64,000 nucleotides of DNA from contig NC_061509.1 of the NCBI RefSeq assembly GCF_022539505.1, positions 209,212,254 through 209,276,253 of the forward strand, read 5' to 3'. Below, piece by piece: positions 48,062-59,013 of this stretch. Position 1 is the stretch's first letter. Each line of letters starts with the position of its first letter. The position numbers and the translations under genes were made by a program. The DNA comes from Lolium rigidum (lineage: Eukaryota > Streptophyta > Magnoliopsida > Poales > Poaceae). The notes beneath the pieces are model-generated. The model searched no databases. It was not told the DNA's origin and was given only the letters and a program-made list of their open reading frames with translations.

Positions 48062-48580
48062 GTGATTGCATCCGATACATATATAATTGTACTTATGATG
48101 CGTATGAGTCATCCATGGATGTACGGTAACCGATGTGCTCCCGCTTTCAGAGAGGGCGTGAATTCTTTCCTGCTTGTGGCCGAGGCCAACAAGTCGAAGC
48201 AAGATTTTATGTGTTGTCCATGTCTAAAATGTAAGAACGAGAATGATTACTCTTGCTCAAGAGACATTAAGAGCCACCTGCTTCGGTTTGGATTCATGTC
48301 CAGCTATAATGTTTGGACCAAGCACGGAGAAGAAGGGGTTATGATGGAAGACGGCGATGAAGAAGAAGATAATGATGACCAGTACCGATCTATGTTCTCT
48401 GAATGCGATGATACCGCAATGGATGACAATGAAGAAGAAGGAGGTGAAGAACAGGCATCAGATGATCCTGTTGATAATGATCTTCGTCGGGCCATTTCTG
48501 ATGCAAGAAGAGACGGCTCCGGTGATGGAGAAGCCGACGGCTCCGGTCATGACGAGGTATACGATCAGTTCAGGCATTAA
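48062..48580 (+). CDS. CACTA transposase N-terminal part (transposase-associated domain)
   Basis: A 172-codon ORF. From about residue 17 the sequence SHPWMYGNRCAPAFREGVNS, then CCPCLKCKN with its Cys ligands, RDIKSHLLRFGF and WTKHGE, matches the plant transposase-associated domain that precedes TNP2 in CACTA elements. An acidic tail follows (EEEDNDDQ). ATG at 48062 is the first, but ATG at 48095-48098 or 48104 may be the real start. The TNP2 domain that should follow is missing. The next stretch of coding similarity (GCCTCCGAAGATAAG, after a splice-like TTAG at 48629-48632) runs into the solo LTR. Confidence 0.8.
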   Translation: MIASDTYIIVLMMRMSHPWMYGNRCAPAFREGVNSFLLVAEANKSKQDFMCCPCLKCKNENDYSCSRDIKSHLLRFGFMSSYNVWTKHGEEGVMMEDGDEEEDNDDQYRSMFSECDDTAMDDNEEEGGEEQASDDPVDNDLRRAISDARRDGSGDGEADGSGHDEVYDQFRH

Positions 48581-48664
48581 TGGAATTCTATATGTACATA
48601 TGTATATAAATTAACTAATTTTTATTCTCTTAGGCCTCCGAAGATAAGTTGGAGAAACGAGGCC

Positions 48665-50073
48665 TGATACGTCTCCGACGTATTGATAATTTCTTATGTT
48701 CCATGTCACATTATTGATGATATCTACATGTTTTATGCATACTTTATGTCATTATTATGCGTCTTCCGGAACTAACCTATTGACGAGATGCCGAAGGGCC
48801 AGCTGTCTGTTTTACTGCTGTTTTTGGTTTCGAAATCCTAGTAAGGAAATATTTTCGGAATCGGACGAAATCAACACCGAAGATCTTAAAATTCCCGAAG
48901 CTTCCGAGCACCGGAGAAAGGCCGAGAGGGGAGCCGGGGGCCCCACCCCACGGGCGGCGCGGCCCAAGGGGGGCGCGCCCCCTAGTGTGTGGGCACCCCG
49001 TGGCCCCTCCGACTCCGCCTCTTCGCCTATTTAGTCGTCCCCGACCTAAAACCTCGACCACGTTTGACGAAACCGGAGAAAACCATCCGGAGCCGCCGCC
49101 ATCGCGAAACTCCAATTCGGGGGACAGAAGTCTCTGTTCCGGCACCCTGCCGGGACGGGGAATTGCCCCTGGAGTCATCTCCACCGCCGTCTCCACTGCC
49201 ATCTTCACCGCCACCGCTGTCTCCATGATGAGGAGGGAGTAATTCACCCTCGGGGCTGAGGACTCCGCTGTAGCTATGTGGTTCATCTCTCTCTTTATGT
49301 GATCTAGTTGAATATCATCTATGTGCTACTCTAGTGATGTTATTAAAGTAGTTTATTCCTCCTGCACGGTGTAATGGTGACAGTGTGTGCATCGTGTAGT
49401 ACTTGGCGTAGTCTATGATCATAATCTCCTGTAGGTTATGGAGTTAACTATTGCTATGATAGTATTGATGTGATCTATGCCTCCTTCATAGTGTGATGGT
49501 GACAGTGTGCATGCTATGTTAGTTCTCGGTGTAATTGTGTTGATCTATCTTGCACTCTAAGGTTATTTAAACATGAATATCGAATACTGTGGAGCTTGTT
49601 AACTCCGGCATTGAGGGTTCGTGTAATCCTACAAAGTTAGTGGTGTTCATCATCCAACAAGAGGGTGTAGAGTGGTTCTATTATGTGATCATTGTTGAGA
49701 GTGTCCACTAGTGAAAGCAGGATCCCTGGGCCTTGCTTCCAAGCATCGAATCTCCGTTTGTTTACTGTTTTGTTGCATGTTTACTCGCTGCCATATTTTA
49801 TTCAGATTGCTATTACCACTCATACTCATCCATATTACTTGCATCTCACTATCTCTTCGCCGAACTAGTGCACCTATTAGGTGTGTTGGGGACACAAGAG
49901 ACTTCTTGCATTGTGATCGCAGGGTTGCTTGAGAGGGATATCTTTGACCTCTTCCTCCCTGAGTTCGATAAACCTTGGGTGATCCACTTAAGGGAAACTT
50001 GCTATTGTTCTACAAACCTCTGCTCTTGGAGGCCCAACACTGTCTACAAGAATAGAAGCGTGCGTAGACATCA
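48665..50073 (+). mobile_element. E7: solo LTR in the CACTA element (1409 bp)
   Basis: Starts TGATACGTCTCCGACGTATT and ends TGCGTAGACATCA. The TSD AGGCC is at 48660-48664 and 50074-50078. No internal sequence, PBS or PPT adjoins, so it is a product of LTR-LTR recombination. Its LTR type is that of E1, E4 and E5. Confidence 0.93.
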
Positions 50074-51050
50074 AGGCCCGGCAAAGAAATTGGGCAAAAA
50101 CGACCACTTCAACAATGAAGCTATATCACCGAAAGGCCAACCGGTGGCACCCGCGAGTGTCAGAGTGACATTTAAGAATCAGTGCGGAGTTATGGTTAGA
50201 TATCATCTCCCGATCACTATTAGAGAATGGAACAGGACCAAGAATGTGTCCGAAGATCAGGTTGTCGATAGGTACAAAAACACACTTTTTGACGACCTCA
50301 TGTCACATTTCACTTTGCCAAATTTGGGATCGGAGTCTGAGAATGCCAAGCAGAGGGCGCTAGTGAAGAAATGGGCTCTTAAGAAGATGGGGGAACTTTT
50401 CCGAGCGTATAAGAACCGGTTATGGTCAGCTTATAAGGCCGAGAAGAAGCCTCCAGTATTCGAAAACTATCTAGCGAAGCAGGAGCATAACTGGGAAGAA
50501 TTTTTGAAGTACAAAGAATCAGAGGAGGCTGTGAACTCCGTCAAAGAAAAACAAGAAGAATGTAAGCGAAAAGAAATATCACCATCATACGGGCCGAGGG
50601 GGCTACGAAGTAGCCATGCCTAAGTGGGATGCACAAGAGGCTGAGATGAAGCTGAATGGGATCACTCCAGAACCAGAGCGAGAAGGATGGGACACTAGGG
50701 CTCAAAATTGGTTCCTTGGGCACGGCTGTGAGTATGACATGAAGACAGGGAACCTTGTTGAAAGTGAAAGCAAGGTTAGGGTACCCAGGAAAAAATGGAT
50801 TGAAGTGACGGCTGATATTAAAGCGGGAAAACTGAAGTTTGCTTCCGATAGAGAGAAAGACTTGCTGACGATTGTCCTCGGTAATCCTGAAAAGGGAGGA
50901 CGAACAAGAGGCTACGTCCCTAGTGTTCCGTGGGCGCTTGGGTTTCCGAATGATGCGGAGACTTATAGAAGCCGAGCGAGAGCAAAACAACGCGAGCTGG
51001 AGGTGCAGAATGACCGGATGGCTGAGTTCCAACGGCAACTAGACCAGTAG
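50074..51050 (+). pseudogene. CACTA Ptta/En/Spm-type protein, frameshifted
   Basis: The reading resumes after the solo LTR with AKKLGKNDHFNNEAISPKGQ, then FKNQCGVMVRYHLPITIREW and DLMSHFTLPN, which match the Ptta/En/Spm plant transposon protein family. The frame that starts inside the LTR continues to 50623. The homologous continuation (PKWDAQEAEM, FLGHGCEYDMKTGN) is in another frame from about 50616 to the TAG at 51048, so there is a frameshift near 50600. The C-terminal part is Gln/Glu/Arg-rich and probably coiled coil. In En/Spm this second protein binds the subterminal repeats. That role is inferred. Confidence 0.75.
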
Positions 51051-51299
51051 AAGCGGGAGATTCAGCAGCAGCAGCGGGAGATTAATGAATATACCATTTG
51101 AATATTACTACCGAAAGGAGGAGATCCATATTGAGATGAATGAACTCTGGCAGTTATTCAATTTAGAAGCCCTCGACAAATCTCTCATGAGTTGCTATTG
51201 CTTGTAAGTTGTTAACTACATATAAGTTCATTTTCATTCAGCTTCATGTTCGTTTTCATTGCATATACTCATTATATCTTATGTGTTCTCTTACGCGAT

Positions 51300-52156
51300 C
51301 GAAGATCAGTGAATGCAAAAGTAATAATATTATCAATATTGGGTTTGTTGACCCAGATAAAATACATGTTGAAACGGTAAAGCATAAAGGCCAAAAAACG
51401 GGGGGAAACCTACTAAGATTTTTGGGGGAGCAATATTTCTGTGATTCAATATTGTTTCCTTACAACTACGAGTGAGAGTCTTAATGATCTTTTATGCACA
51501 TTCAATTTTTCTTACTCGATGTTAAGTGTAATTCCCGACGTATATACATAACATGTGCGGCTTCCACTCGGATTCTACCGGACATTCAACCCGATAAGGG
51601 AATAGTTGAAGTAAGAGACCCACCGAGTAGAGGCGTGTACGGGTTCCGCGACTTGCAGAAGTTGCTCCAAGTGTAATTTCCTTCATCGCCGCGCTATATC
51701 TTTCGTGAGATATCAATTAATTATCCACTCATTCAATCATTCTTTTGCCTAGCAGGGCTTGGAGAGCTTTCAAGAAACATCATAAGGAGGGTACCTGGGC
51801 AGAGAAGCTAACATTTACTCCTGTACCGTGCCCTCGGCAGCCACAAGGGACGAATCTATGTGGATACTACGTTTGCGAGTCCATTCGCATGTTAACCACT
51901 AAGAAGCAGAACAAAAATAAATTCAACGTAAGCAATAACATTCACAACTTTATTTATTATCGTCAATATTTCGTTATCAAGGTTGATATAGTCATACTCA
52001 TCTCATTTTCGTATATAGGTCGACTTCATGCGGGACAGACTCCAACCAAAGGAACACCTACTAGGAATTGCGGAGGAACTGGCGGGACTTTTGGTCAGAG
52101 AAGTACTAAACAACAAAGGCTTGTTTAGTCCAAATAGATGCTCTACCTCCAAATAG
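51300..52156 (+). pseudogene. CACTA-borne Ulp1-type (C48) cysteine protease gene, fragmentary
   Basis: Several blocks in different frames: IGFVDPDKIHVETVKHKG (about 51340), CDSILFPYNYE (51440-51472), an Ile-rich block (51560-51675), and AWRAFKKHHKEGTWAEKLTF followed by CPRQPQGTNLCGYYVCESIR (51752-51890). The last has the Gln and Cys of the Ulp1 active site in the expected Q....CGYYVC context. A clean intron lies at 51928-52018 (GTAAGC to TATAG). The last exon reads VDFMRDRLQPKEHLLGIAEE and stops at TAG 52154-52156. Ulp1-like genes are known passengers of plant CACTA and Mutator elements. The His/Asp part is damaged or split by introns, so activity is doubtful. Confidence 0.7.
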
Positions 52157-52414
52157 ACGGTCGTTAGTACCGCTTGTCGATCGTGAGCTACATGTATATA
52201 TATATGTAAGGGAAATCTACATGTAAGGGGAATCGACTTTTGCTTTCAATATTTGTTTGATCGATTTATATATATATAATGAATGAACGTGTACCACTTC
52301 TAGTAGCGTACAAATATATGCAACTTTTATTTTCGAATGAAAAAATGAAATAACAGGCGGTCGGTGGCGGGGGGGTGGGTGCTGCACCCCTCAAACCCTA
52401 AAGCAGCAGCGTTG

Positions 52415-52600
52415 CCTTTTGTCGCGGGTGGTAATACCGCCCGCGACAAAAGGGCATGTCCCTTGCGCGCCCCGCGCCTGCCACGTGGTGGACTATATGT
52501 CGCGGGTGGTAAGCGACCCGCGACAAAAGGTGGACCTTTTATCGCGCCTCTTTTGTCGCGGATGGCCACCCGCGACAAAAGGCCCTTACCACCCGCCACA
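52415..52600 (-). repeat. Right subterminal palindromes of the CACTA element
   Basis: Palindromes of the same type as at the left end lie at 52415-52452, about 52497-52530 and 52549-52583, with a half-site at about 52590-52607. Arms TTTTGTCGCGGGTGG and CCCGCGACAAAAGG. Confidence 0.85.
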
Positions 52601-52647
52601 AAAGCCCTGTTTTCCACTAGTGATTCATAATCCTGAAACTAGAACTA

Positions 52648-52705
52648 TTCCTTCCGTTCCAAATTAATTGACAAAGTGGAGTCAATTAATTTAGATCGGA
52701 GGTAG
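52648..52705. mobile_element. Short Stowaway-type MITE
   Basis: Inverted ends TTCCTTCCGTTCCAAATTAA and the reverse complement of TTAGATCGGAGGTAG, between TA dinucleotides at 52646-52647 and 52706-52707. Only 58 bp, 21 bp outside the CACTA element. Confidence 0.75.
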
Positions 52706-52707
52706 TA

Positions 52708-53248
52708 ATAAAAATTATAAAGAAGGTCTTCTGCTACCTAGTCACAACTACAAGCACTCGAACGAACAGAAGACACGCCGATGTCCTCGCCCCTCTCTCA
52801 CTAGAGCTAGGCATTGTCATAGTCAATGGATGATAGTAGCAGCCATCGCCGATAAAGAGAAGCATAGATGGAGACGAATCTCCACAACGCCCTCCAACGA
52901 CGCTAGACATATCATTGGAATGGAGGTTGGACGGGAGAACCTTATTCCATCTTCAAAAAGTCGCCACCGTCACACTTTTTATGAGTGGGACACCAACCCT
53001 AAACGAATCGAGAGAGAAAAAAAAGACGAAGCCCAACTGTCAACAAGGACCGGGATCCACCGTGCCTCCATGGCCCTAAGGCCACAGGAGGCGAGGTTGA
53101 TTACTGGCGGCATCGGTGGGAGGTATAGAAATACCTAATTGCCTCCGAGTCTCTCAAGGAGAAAATGGGTACGCTCATTCCGCTATCTTTATATTTTCTC
53201 TATTTCACTCGGGCCATTTATTATAAATAAGAATTAATTAGGACTATC
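52708..53248. other. Intergenic DNA, no gene recognised
   Basis: A 102-codon frame at 52830-53138 has no recognisable motif and no start context or neighbour that supports it. The sequence GGCCCTAAGGCCACAGGAGG near 53070 looks repeat-derived. Confidence 0.5.
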
Positions 53249-54380
53249 TTTTTTTTTTGAAATTCATTCGGGTGGAAACCCGACAAGCTGCTATTAATAC
53301 TGGAGTACAAAGAGACCCTAAAAGATACACAAATTACATAGGGGCCTAGATTATACAAAGAGGACCCTGAAGAAAAATAAAAAACGCGATCCAGTCCTCC
53401 GTCTTCCTCCTCCAGATCAGGATCGGCCTACGGACTGCAGATTCATCTCCGGGGACATACCACTTGACGACGAAGCGCAGAAGAACACCGTTGGGCACAG
53501 CAGAGCAGCGGCGGAGCGGCAACCCTACTGCCATTCAGTCCAACGCCAAAAAGCATCGGATAAGAGCTCCAAGACGAAGTCACCTCCGCCATCAAGCAAC
53601 CCCCGCAAGCCAGCCACCACTATGAGGGCTTGAGCAAGCGAGAGAGAGAGGCGGCCGCGACCAGTACTGCGCCATCAGCAGAAGAGAGAAGCCCCGCTGC
53701 ATGACACCTCCCGCCCCCTCGCCTCCACGGCCGGTCAGGCCGAAAGAAATCAAGCAGCTCACCCCCGTGCCCACCTCTCCCGCCACCATGGCCGGCCAAG
53801 GAGACAAGGAAGCCATCTTCTCGCCAGTAGACGACTCCTAGGTGCCTTATCGAAGAGCATGGCCACCGACGAACTCCAGACAAGATCCACCATGGATCTG
53901 GAGAGAGGTCGCCGACGACGGGCCACCTGGTGCCGCACCAGAGCACCAGAGAGACACTCCGCCCTTGCCACCTCGAAATCAAGCTGTTGACGCCAACTCC
54001 GACCACACCCCCTCACCACCAAGGCCGGCCAGGAGCGGAAGAAGAGGCTTCAAGAGAATCTCGAAGGAGATGACACAGACCTTATTGCTGAGATCGGTCG
54101 AGGAGGGGGTCCCTGGACTCCGGCCGCCGGAGCAGAGAGAGACACCGCCAGAACTCGGCCCGCTCTGGACCTGGCCATGAACCAGAGCTTCTACTCCTAT
54201 CATAACCAGCAAACCGCCGGGAATCTACTCCTATACTAGAGAACTACCTCTGGCGCCTCACCTCCGCCACCTCCGGCCGGCATCGCCGCCGGAAGGGCTC
54301 GGGATCGGCCCAGATCTCGTGGAAGAGGCTATGTCTACTGTAGCGAGCAGAGAGAGGGGTTGGGGGAAAGAAGAATTTGC
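53249..54380 (-). mobile_element. Possible retroposed sequence with poly-A tail, reverse orientation
   Basis: A run of ten T at 53249-53258 reads in reverse as a poly-A tail. Just upstream of the tail, in the same sense, are TGTAATTTGTGTATC and TTAATAGCAGCTTGTCGGG. The rest is GC-rich and Pro/Arg-coding in several frames without a recognisable protein. It may be a LINE- or SINE-like insertion. No TSD could be fixed, and the upstream border is approximate. Confidence 0.35.
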
Positions 54381-54954
54381 TACTTCTTATTGACTCTAAT
54401 CCTCTCAAGCCAGCTCTGTCGCTGTCGTGGGATACGTTGTGGCGTCCATAGCTTCAGATCTGATATCCCATGACGTCCTAGGTCATTGCTTTGTGCAATG
54501 TGACCATGGCACTGTGAGGACGACGCCATGCAAAAGGTCAGTTTCTGAAGAAAAAAAATCAAAATTGATTTATTTTATGTTGCATTTTCAGAAAATGGTT
54601 TAAGTTGATCCATTTTCACTCTGGGCAAGGCGTGGCAGAGCACAGCGGAACAGAGCAGGGCTAGCGCGTCGCAGTTGGTGTTGATCCGGTGATGGAGACC
54701 GGTCAAGGCCGTACCGTCCGCCCTCATGATGAAGACAGGCGTCATTGCCTGCCTCGCCTACCGAACCAAAGTCTGCGCGCAACTCCAGAAGAGTACTCCC
54801 TCTCTGCACCGCCTCCCTGCCCGCAGTCTTCCCCCTCGCCTCCAAAGGGAAACAAACAAAGCAAGTAAACCCGAGATGATGGCCTCGTTTTGCCCTCTCC
54901 CGGTCCCCCTCCGTTTCCCGTCACATTCCCCACACTGCCACTGGGGATGATCGA
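54381..54954. other. Intergenic region upstream of the DUF632 gene
   Basis: No gene recognised. Frames at 54600-55138 on both strands are in GC-rich sequence without motifs. Confidence 0.5.
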
Positions 54955-55185
54955 TTGATCGATAGGAGAGACCGTCTCGTCGCTGCGTTTCTGTCCCCCA
55001 CCGCAAGAAAGAAAACAGCCAGCCTCCTGCCCCTGCCACATCAACCCCGGAAAGAAAGAAAAGCAAGAGCCAGTCGAGACGAGTGCAAACAAACTTCCCA
55101 CACGCTAAACATCCACGCCAGATTCCTTCCTCCCCCACCTCCGCTCCACTCCACTACCCCATCATGGCGGGACGGCGCGCCCAGT

Positions 55186-55192
55186 TATAAGC
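55186..55192 (+). promoter_or_regulatory. TATA-like box of the DUF630/DUF632 gene
   Basis: TATAAGC lies 80 bp before the ATG, and a C/T-rich stretch lies upstream at 55110-55165. If used, transcription would start near 55215 and give a 5' leader of about 50 nt. The placement is a prediction. Confidence 0.45.
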
Positions 55193-55265
55193 CCGGCCAG
55201 CCACCCAGCGGGAACACCCGGATCATTTTCCTGATTACTCACCAGCGGCGAGCCGGCGCCGACCG

Positions 55266-58200
55266 ATGGGCTGCAACGGGTCCAAGCTCGACGCCATTGG
55301 CTGCATGGGCTCCCGGCTCGACGACCAGGAGGCCGTCGCGCTCTGCCGCGGCCGCGCCGACCTGCTCGCGCACGCCGCGCGCCGCCGCGACGCGCTCGCC
55401 GCCGCGCACGCCCAACTCGCCGCCTCCCTCGCCTCCGTCTCATCCTCCCTCCACCTCCTCCTCCTCGCCTCCAACCAGCCGGTGCTCACGCTCCCCGTCG
55501 CCGCGCCCAAAACCGTCGACGACCCTCCGCCGCCGCCAGCGGACCACAAGCCCTCCTCGCCCCCGCACTCCTCGTCGCACATCGACTTCGCGTCCTCCAC
55601 CTCCGGGTCCGACTCCGGCTCCGTCTCCTCCTCCCCGACCCACCACCTCGCCGCCAGCCACCACTCCCACCACCACCACAACCCGTACCCGCACCCGTTC
55701 CCGCATTACGGCTACGGCTACGCCTACGCGCCCGACCATCCTCCGTACGGCTACCCGTACCCGCCCGTGCAGGGCTCCCTCCAGCTCCACTACGCGCGGA
55801 GCCGCCCGCCCCCGGCCTCCGTCGCCGTCCAGCACCCCGAGGCCCCGTCGGCACGCGTCTACGAGTTCGGCTCCGTCGAGCCGGCGCGGTACTACGCATA
55901 CAGGGGCGAGCCCGTGGCGGCGTCAGGCAGGGCGGCGGCCGAGCCCACGCCGTCGCCGCCCAGGGCCAGCTCCTGGGACTTCTTCAACGTCTTCCACGGC
56001 TACGACGTCCACGACAACTACTGCTACGACCACGCCGCCGGCGCCGGCGCCACGGGGACCGCCACGCCGTACACGTCCAGCCGGTGCTCGCGGGACGTGC
56101 GGGAGGAGGAGGGCATCCCGGACCTCGAGGACGAGGACGACGACGCCGTCGTCGTCAAGGAGGTCTCCAGCGAGCGCGCCCTTCACGAGACCGGCCGGCG
56201 CAGCGAAGAGGAGAGCTGCGTTGCCGATAAGGGGGTGGTCGCCGGGGGCGGCACGGCGCGACACCAGGCGCCGGCGCAGCCTAATGCAGTGCCTCCCGTG
56301 CCGCCGGCGCACCGGAAGTCTTCTGGGAGCGCGGACGTTGCCGGCGAGATCAAGGCGCAGTTCGTCCGAGCGGCCGAAGCGGTCTGGGCGCTCGCGCCAG
56401 TACTGGAGGTCGAGAAACGCAATTACCAGCACCATAATCGCCGGAGCTCAGTGTACCACGGTGAGCTACCTGTACTAGTTTCACGGACTTGCATATATTC
56501 TGAATTGCTTACTGCTCCGTATGTACATTAATTTTTTTGCGGTCAGCTATTTGTTCCTGAAGGAACTGGCATACATTCCAGTTGCTTGGTGTCACTGATC
56601 GATTTATTGGTGTTTCAAAACAGTTTCGTCTGGGATGGTGTCGTCGACTGCGTTGCCGGATTCAGGGTACAGAGGCGAAGAGTTGGATGTCGGAGGAAGG
56701 GAGAAGCTGACGGGTGGGAGGAGCTTATCTTTGACCCTGCAGAGACTCTATATCTGGGAGAAGAAATTATACAACGAGGTTAAGGTATGTATTTACAATG
56801 TGAAATATTCAGTTTGGTTTTCGTTAAGTAATGTCTGAATTTACTCTGTGCTGTAATGATACGTGACTAACTTAGAACTATCTCTTGTTCCAATACTCTA
56901 TCAAGTTAATTGATTAGTATGAAGGATGCAAATCTCTTGCTAGAATCCTGTTGTAAGTTTGAAACAACTGGTTACAAACCTACAGGTCTTAGCTGAGAGC
57001 ATGCTGTCCATTTTATAATGCCAGCTACAGAAAGATAAAATGTCGATCCTAGCATGGCATTAGGATAAAATGTTTATCCTAATGCCTGAATTTACTCTGT
57101 GCTGCAATGATATATGACTAACTTAGTAATTATCCCATGTTCGAATATTTTATCAAGTTAATTGATATGTACGATGATGCCATTATTTATATAATCACAA
57201 GTTTGCGCAACAACAACATCCATAAGCTGGTGCCACCAGCTAGGAAAGAAAAATGTTAGTCCTAGCATGTCATTAGGAGGCTATGCAGAATAAGAAAAGG
57301 CTGTGATCAATGCAGGGCCACGTGTGCTGCTTGATTAGTACTTAGAACTTAGAAGGGCTTAATTTTATTAAAATAACTCCTTTCTGGCTACCTAAAAAGT
57401 AAAAAAACAGATTTGGAAGATTTATGTTTACTTGTCATATTTCAAGAGATCTAATCAGTTGTTTAAATGTCCTGTTTAGGTGTGTTTTTGTAATGATGTT
57501 GGTTTCATTTAAGTTCCCTGATGCGAAATATGATTATATTTCAGTTAGACTAGCTTCTTGGCAAATACATGTCCATTTTAGGATGGAACTCTCTTGTGTA
57601 GAACTAGTTATAAAAATGTGGGATGTGTGTTATTATTGTAATTGAGGAGATAATATTCCTTACATGTTCACGCCATGGTATATTCTATCCTATATTTTAT
57701 TACCTTTGTAATATCTTTTCTTCTTCCAGTCTGAAGAGAAAATGCGCCTCCTGCTTGCCAAGAACTCGAAGCGGCTGAAGTTTTTGGATCAAAAGGGTGT
57801 TGAAGCTCACAAGATTGAGGAGACTCAAAAATTGGTCAGGAAGCTGTCCACAAAAATAGGAATAGCAGTGCGAGTCATTGCTAAGGTTACAAAAAAGATA
57901 GACAGAGTAAGGGATGAGGAACTGTGTCCACAAATTAAGGCCTTAATCCAAGGGTAAGCTCTGTTTTCCTGCAGTGACATACTAACATGTAGGTAGCATT
58001 GTTTGTTCAGTAGGTTATCAAGTTCCAAAGTAGCTGTCAGGAAATCGATACATGTTGTAGAACCTAACTTAATGGTCCTGCATTTTCTACCTCGTGATGT
58101 TTTTATACTCCACTGCTCATTTATTTCTAAAAGGCTTATTGAATGATCAAGATCCTTATATGCCTTAATTATAGATGAATGAGCTTCCTTGAATATTTTC

Positions 58201-59013
58201 AGTTTCATTCTTAGTAATCTTACCTTTCATATCCCCTGAAAACTATCTTGCATAAAAAGGCTGATGACGGTGCTCTTTTTTAGGTTTGTGAAGATGTGGC
58301 AAGAAAAACTAGAGTGCTTCCAGATACAGTGTGAAGCAATATCCCTGGCCAAAAATTTGGATTCAGACATCTCAGGTGGAATCAGTCGAGATTTGGCAAT
58401 GGAGCTTGAAGTAGACTTGGTTAAATGCATTGTCAACTTCTCCTCTTGGGTGAATGCGCAAAGGAGCTTTGTCAAGGCACTGAATGGATGGCTAGCACTT
58501 TGTCTCAACTATCGCCAGGAAGAGACACCTGATGGCGCTCGTCCTTGTTCTCCTGGAAGAGTGGATGCACCACTTGTCTTTACCATCTGCAGCAGTTGGT
58601 CTCAAGCTATGGATCGGATTTCGGAGAAGGAAGTGGTTACCGCTATGCAAGCTCTTGTTTCCAGTGTACGCAACCTGTGTGAGTACAAGAACGTTGAGCA
58701 GAGCGAGCAGATCATGATGACCCGGGAAAGAGAAAAGTTGAACAAGATTCTGGCAAGGAAGTCCGTAGAGATAAACAAGGAGGCAGATACACTTAACAGA
58801 AAGCTGGCACTAGTACCAGGCCGGCAAAACCTCCTCCCAACGGTACAAACATACCAGGCGCACTTCTTTGAAGCAGACAGTCTGCAAGTAAGTCTGAGGC
58901 GGGTTCTTCAAGCCCTTGAGAGCTTCGCATCCAGTTCCCTGCAAGCTTTCCAGGAGACTCTGAGACATGCTGAAGGGGAAATTCTATCAAGAGAAAATGC
59001 TAAAGTTTCATAG
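55266..59013 (+). CDS. DUF630/DUF632 protein (NRG2/REL2-like)
   Basis: Four exons: 55266-56460, 56624-56784, 57730-57953 and 58284-59013. All introns have GT-AG ends, the phases agree, and the total is 770 codons including TAG. The N-terminus, MGCNGSKLDAIGCMGSRLDD then EAVALCRGR, is the DUF630 box (about residues 1-65) with Gly2 and Cys3 suited to myristoylation and palmitoylation. Residues about 75-190 are rich in Pro, His, Ser and Tyr. DUF632 runs from about residue 360 (GEIKAQFVRAAEA) to 720, with SLTLQRLYIWEKKLYNEVK encoded in exon 2 and a basic, coiled-coil exon 3 (EETQKLVRKLSTKI). The Arabidopsis relative NRG2 acts in nitrate signalling and rice REL2 in leaf rolling. Family membership is firm; the exact role is inferred. 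GC content falls strongly from exon 1 to exon 4, usual for grasses. Confidence 0.93.

Larger units (their letters stand above)
47632..52622 (+). mobile_element. CACTA (En/Spm) DNA transposon, deleted and interrupted (4991 bp)
   Basis: The termini are CACTAGTGGAAAATAGGG at the left and, in reverse complement, CACTAGTGGAAAACAGGG at the right. The 3-bp TSD ATT is at 47629-47631 and 52623-52625. Subterminal palindromes lie at both ends. The coding order is transposase-associated domain, Ptta/En/Spm (Transposase_24-type) domain, Ulp1-type protease. The central TNP2 transposase is absent, so the copy cannot move by itself. A solo LTR (48665-50073) lies in it. Confidence 0.93.

Noticed and set aside
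53620..54180. Candidate genes in the GC-rich stretch with a poly-T border
   Set aside because: Both strands have frames of similar length without motifs; a retroposed repeat is more likely.
55162..56435. Several antisense frames opposite the DUF632 first exon
   Set aside because: Low-complexity Arg/Gly/Ala sequence produced by high GC content, with no motif or splice support.
54955..56478. 507-codon forward frame over the first exon of the DUF632 gene
   Set aside because: It is a Pro/Arg/Ser/Thr-rich out-of-frame reading of GC-rich DNA. The frame from 55266 has the DUF630 motif and splices into DUF632.
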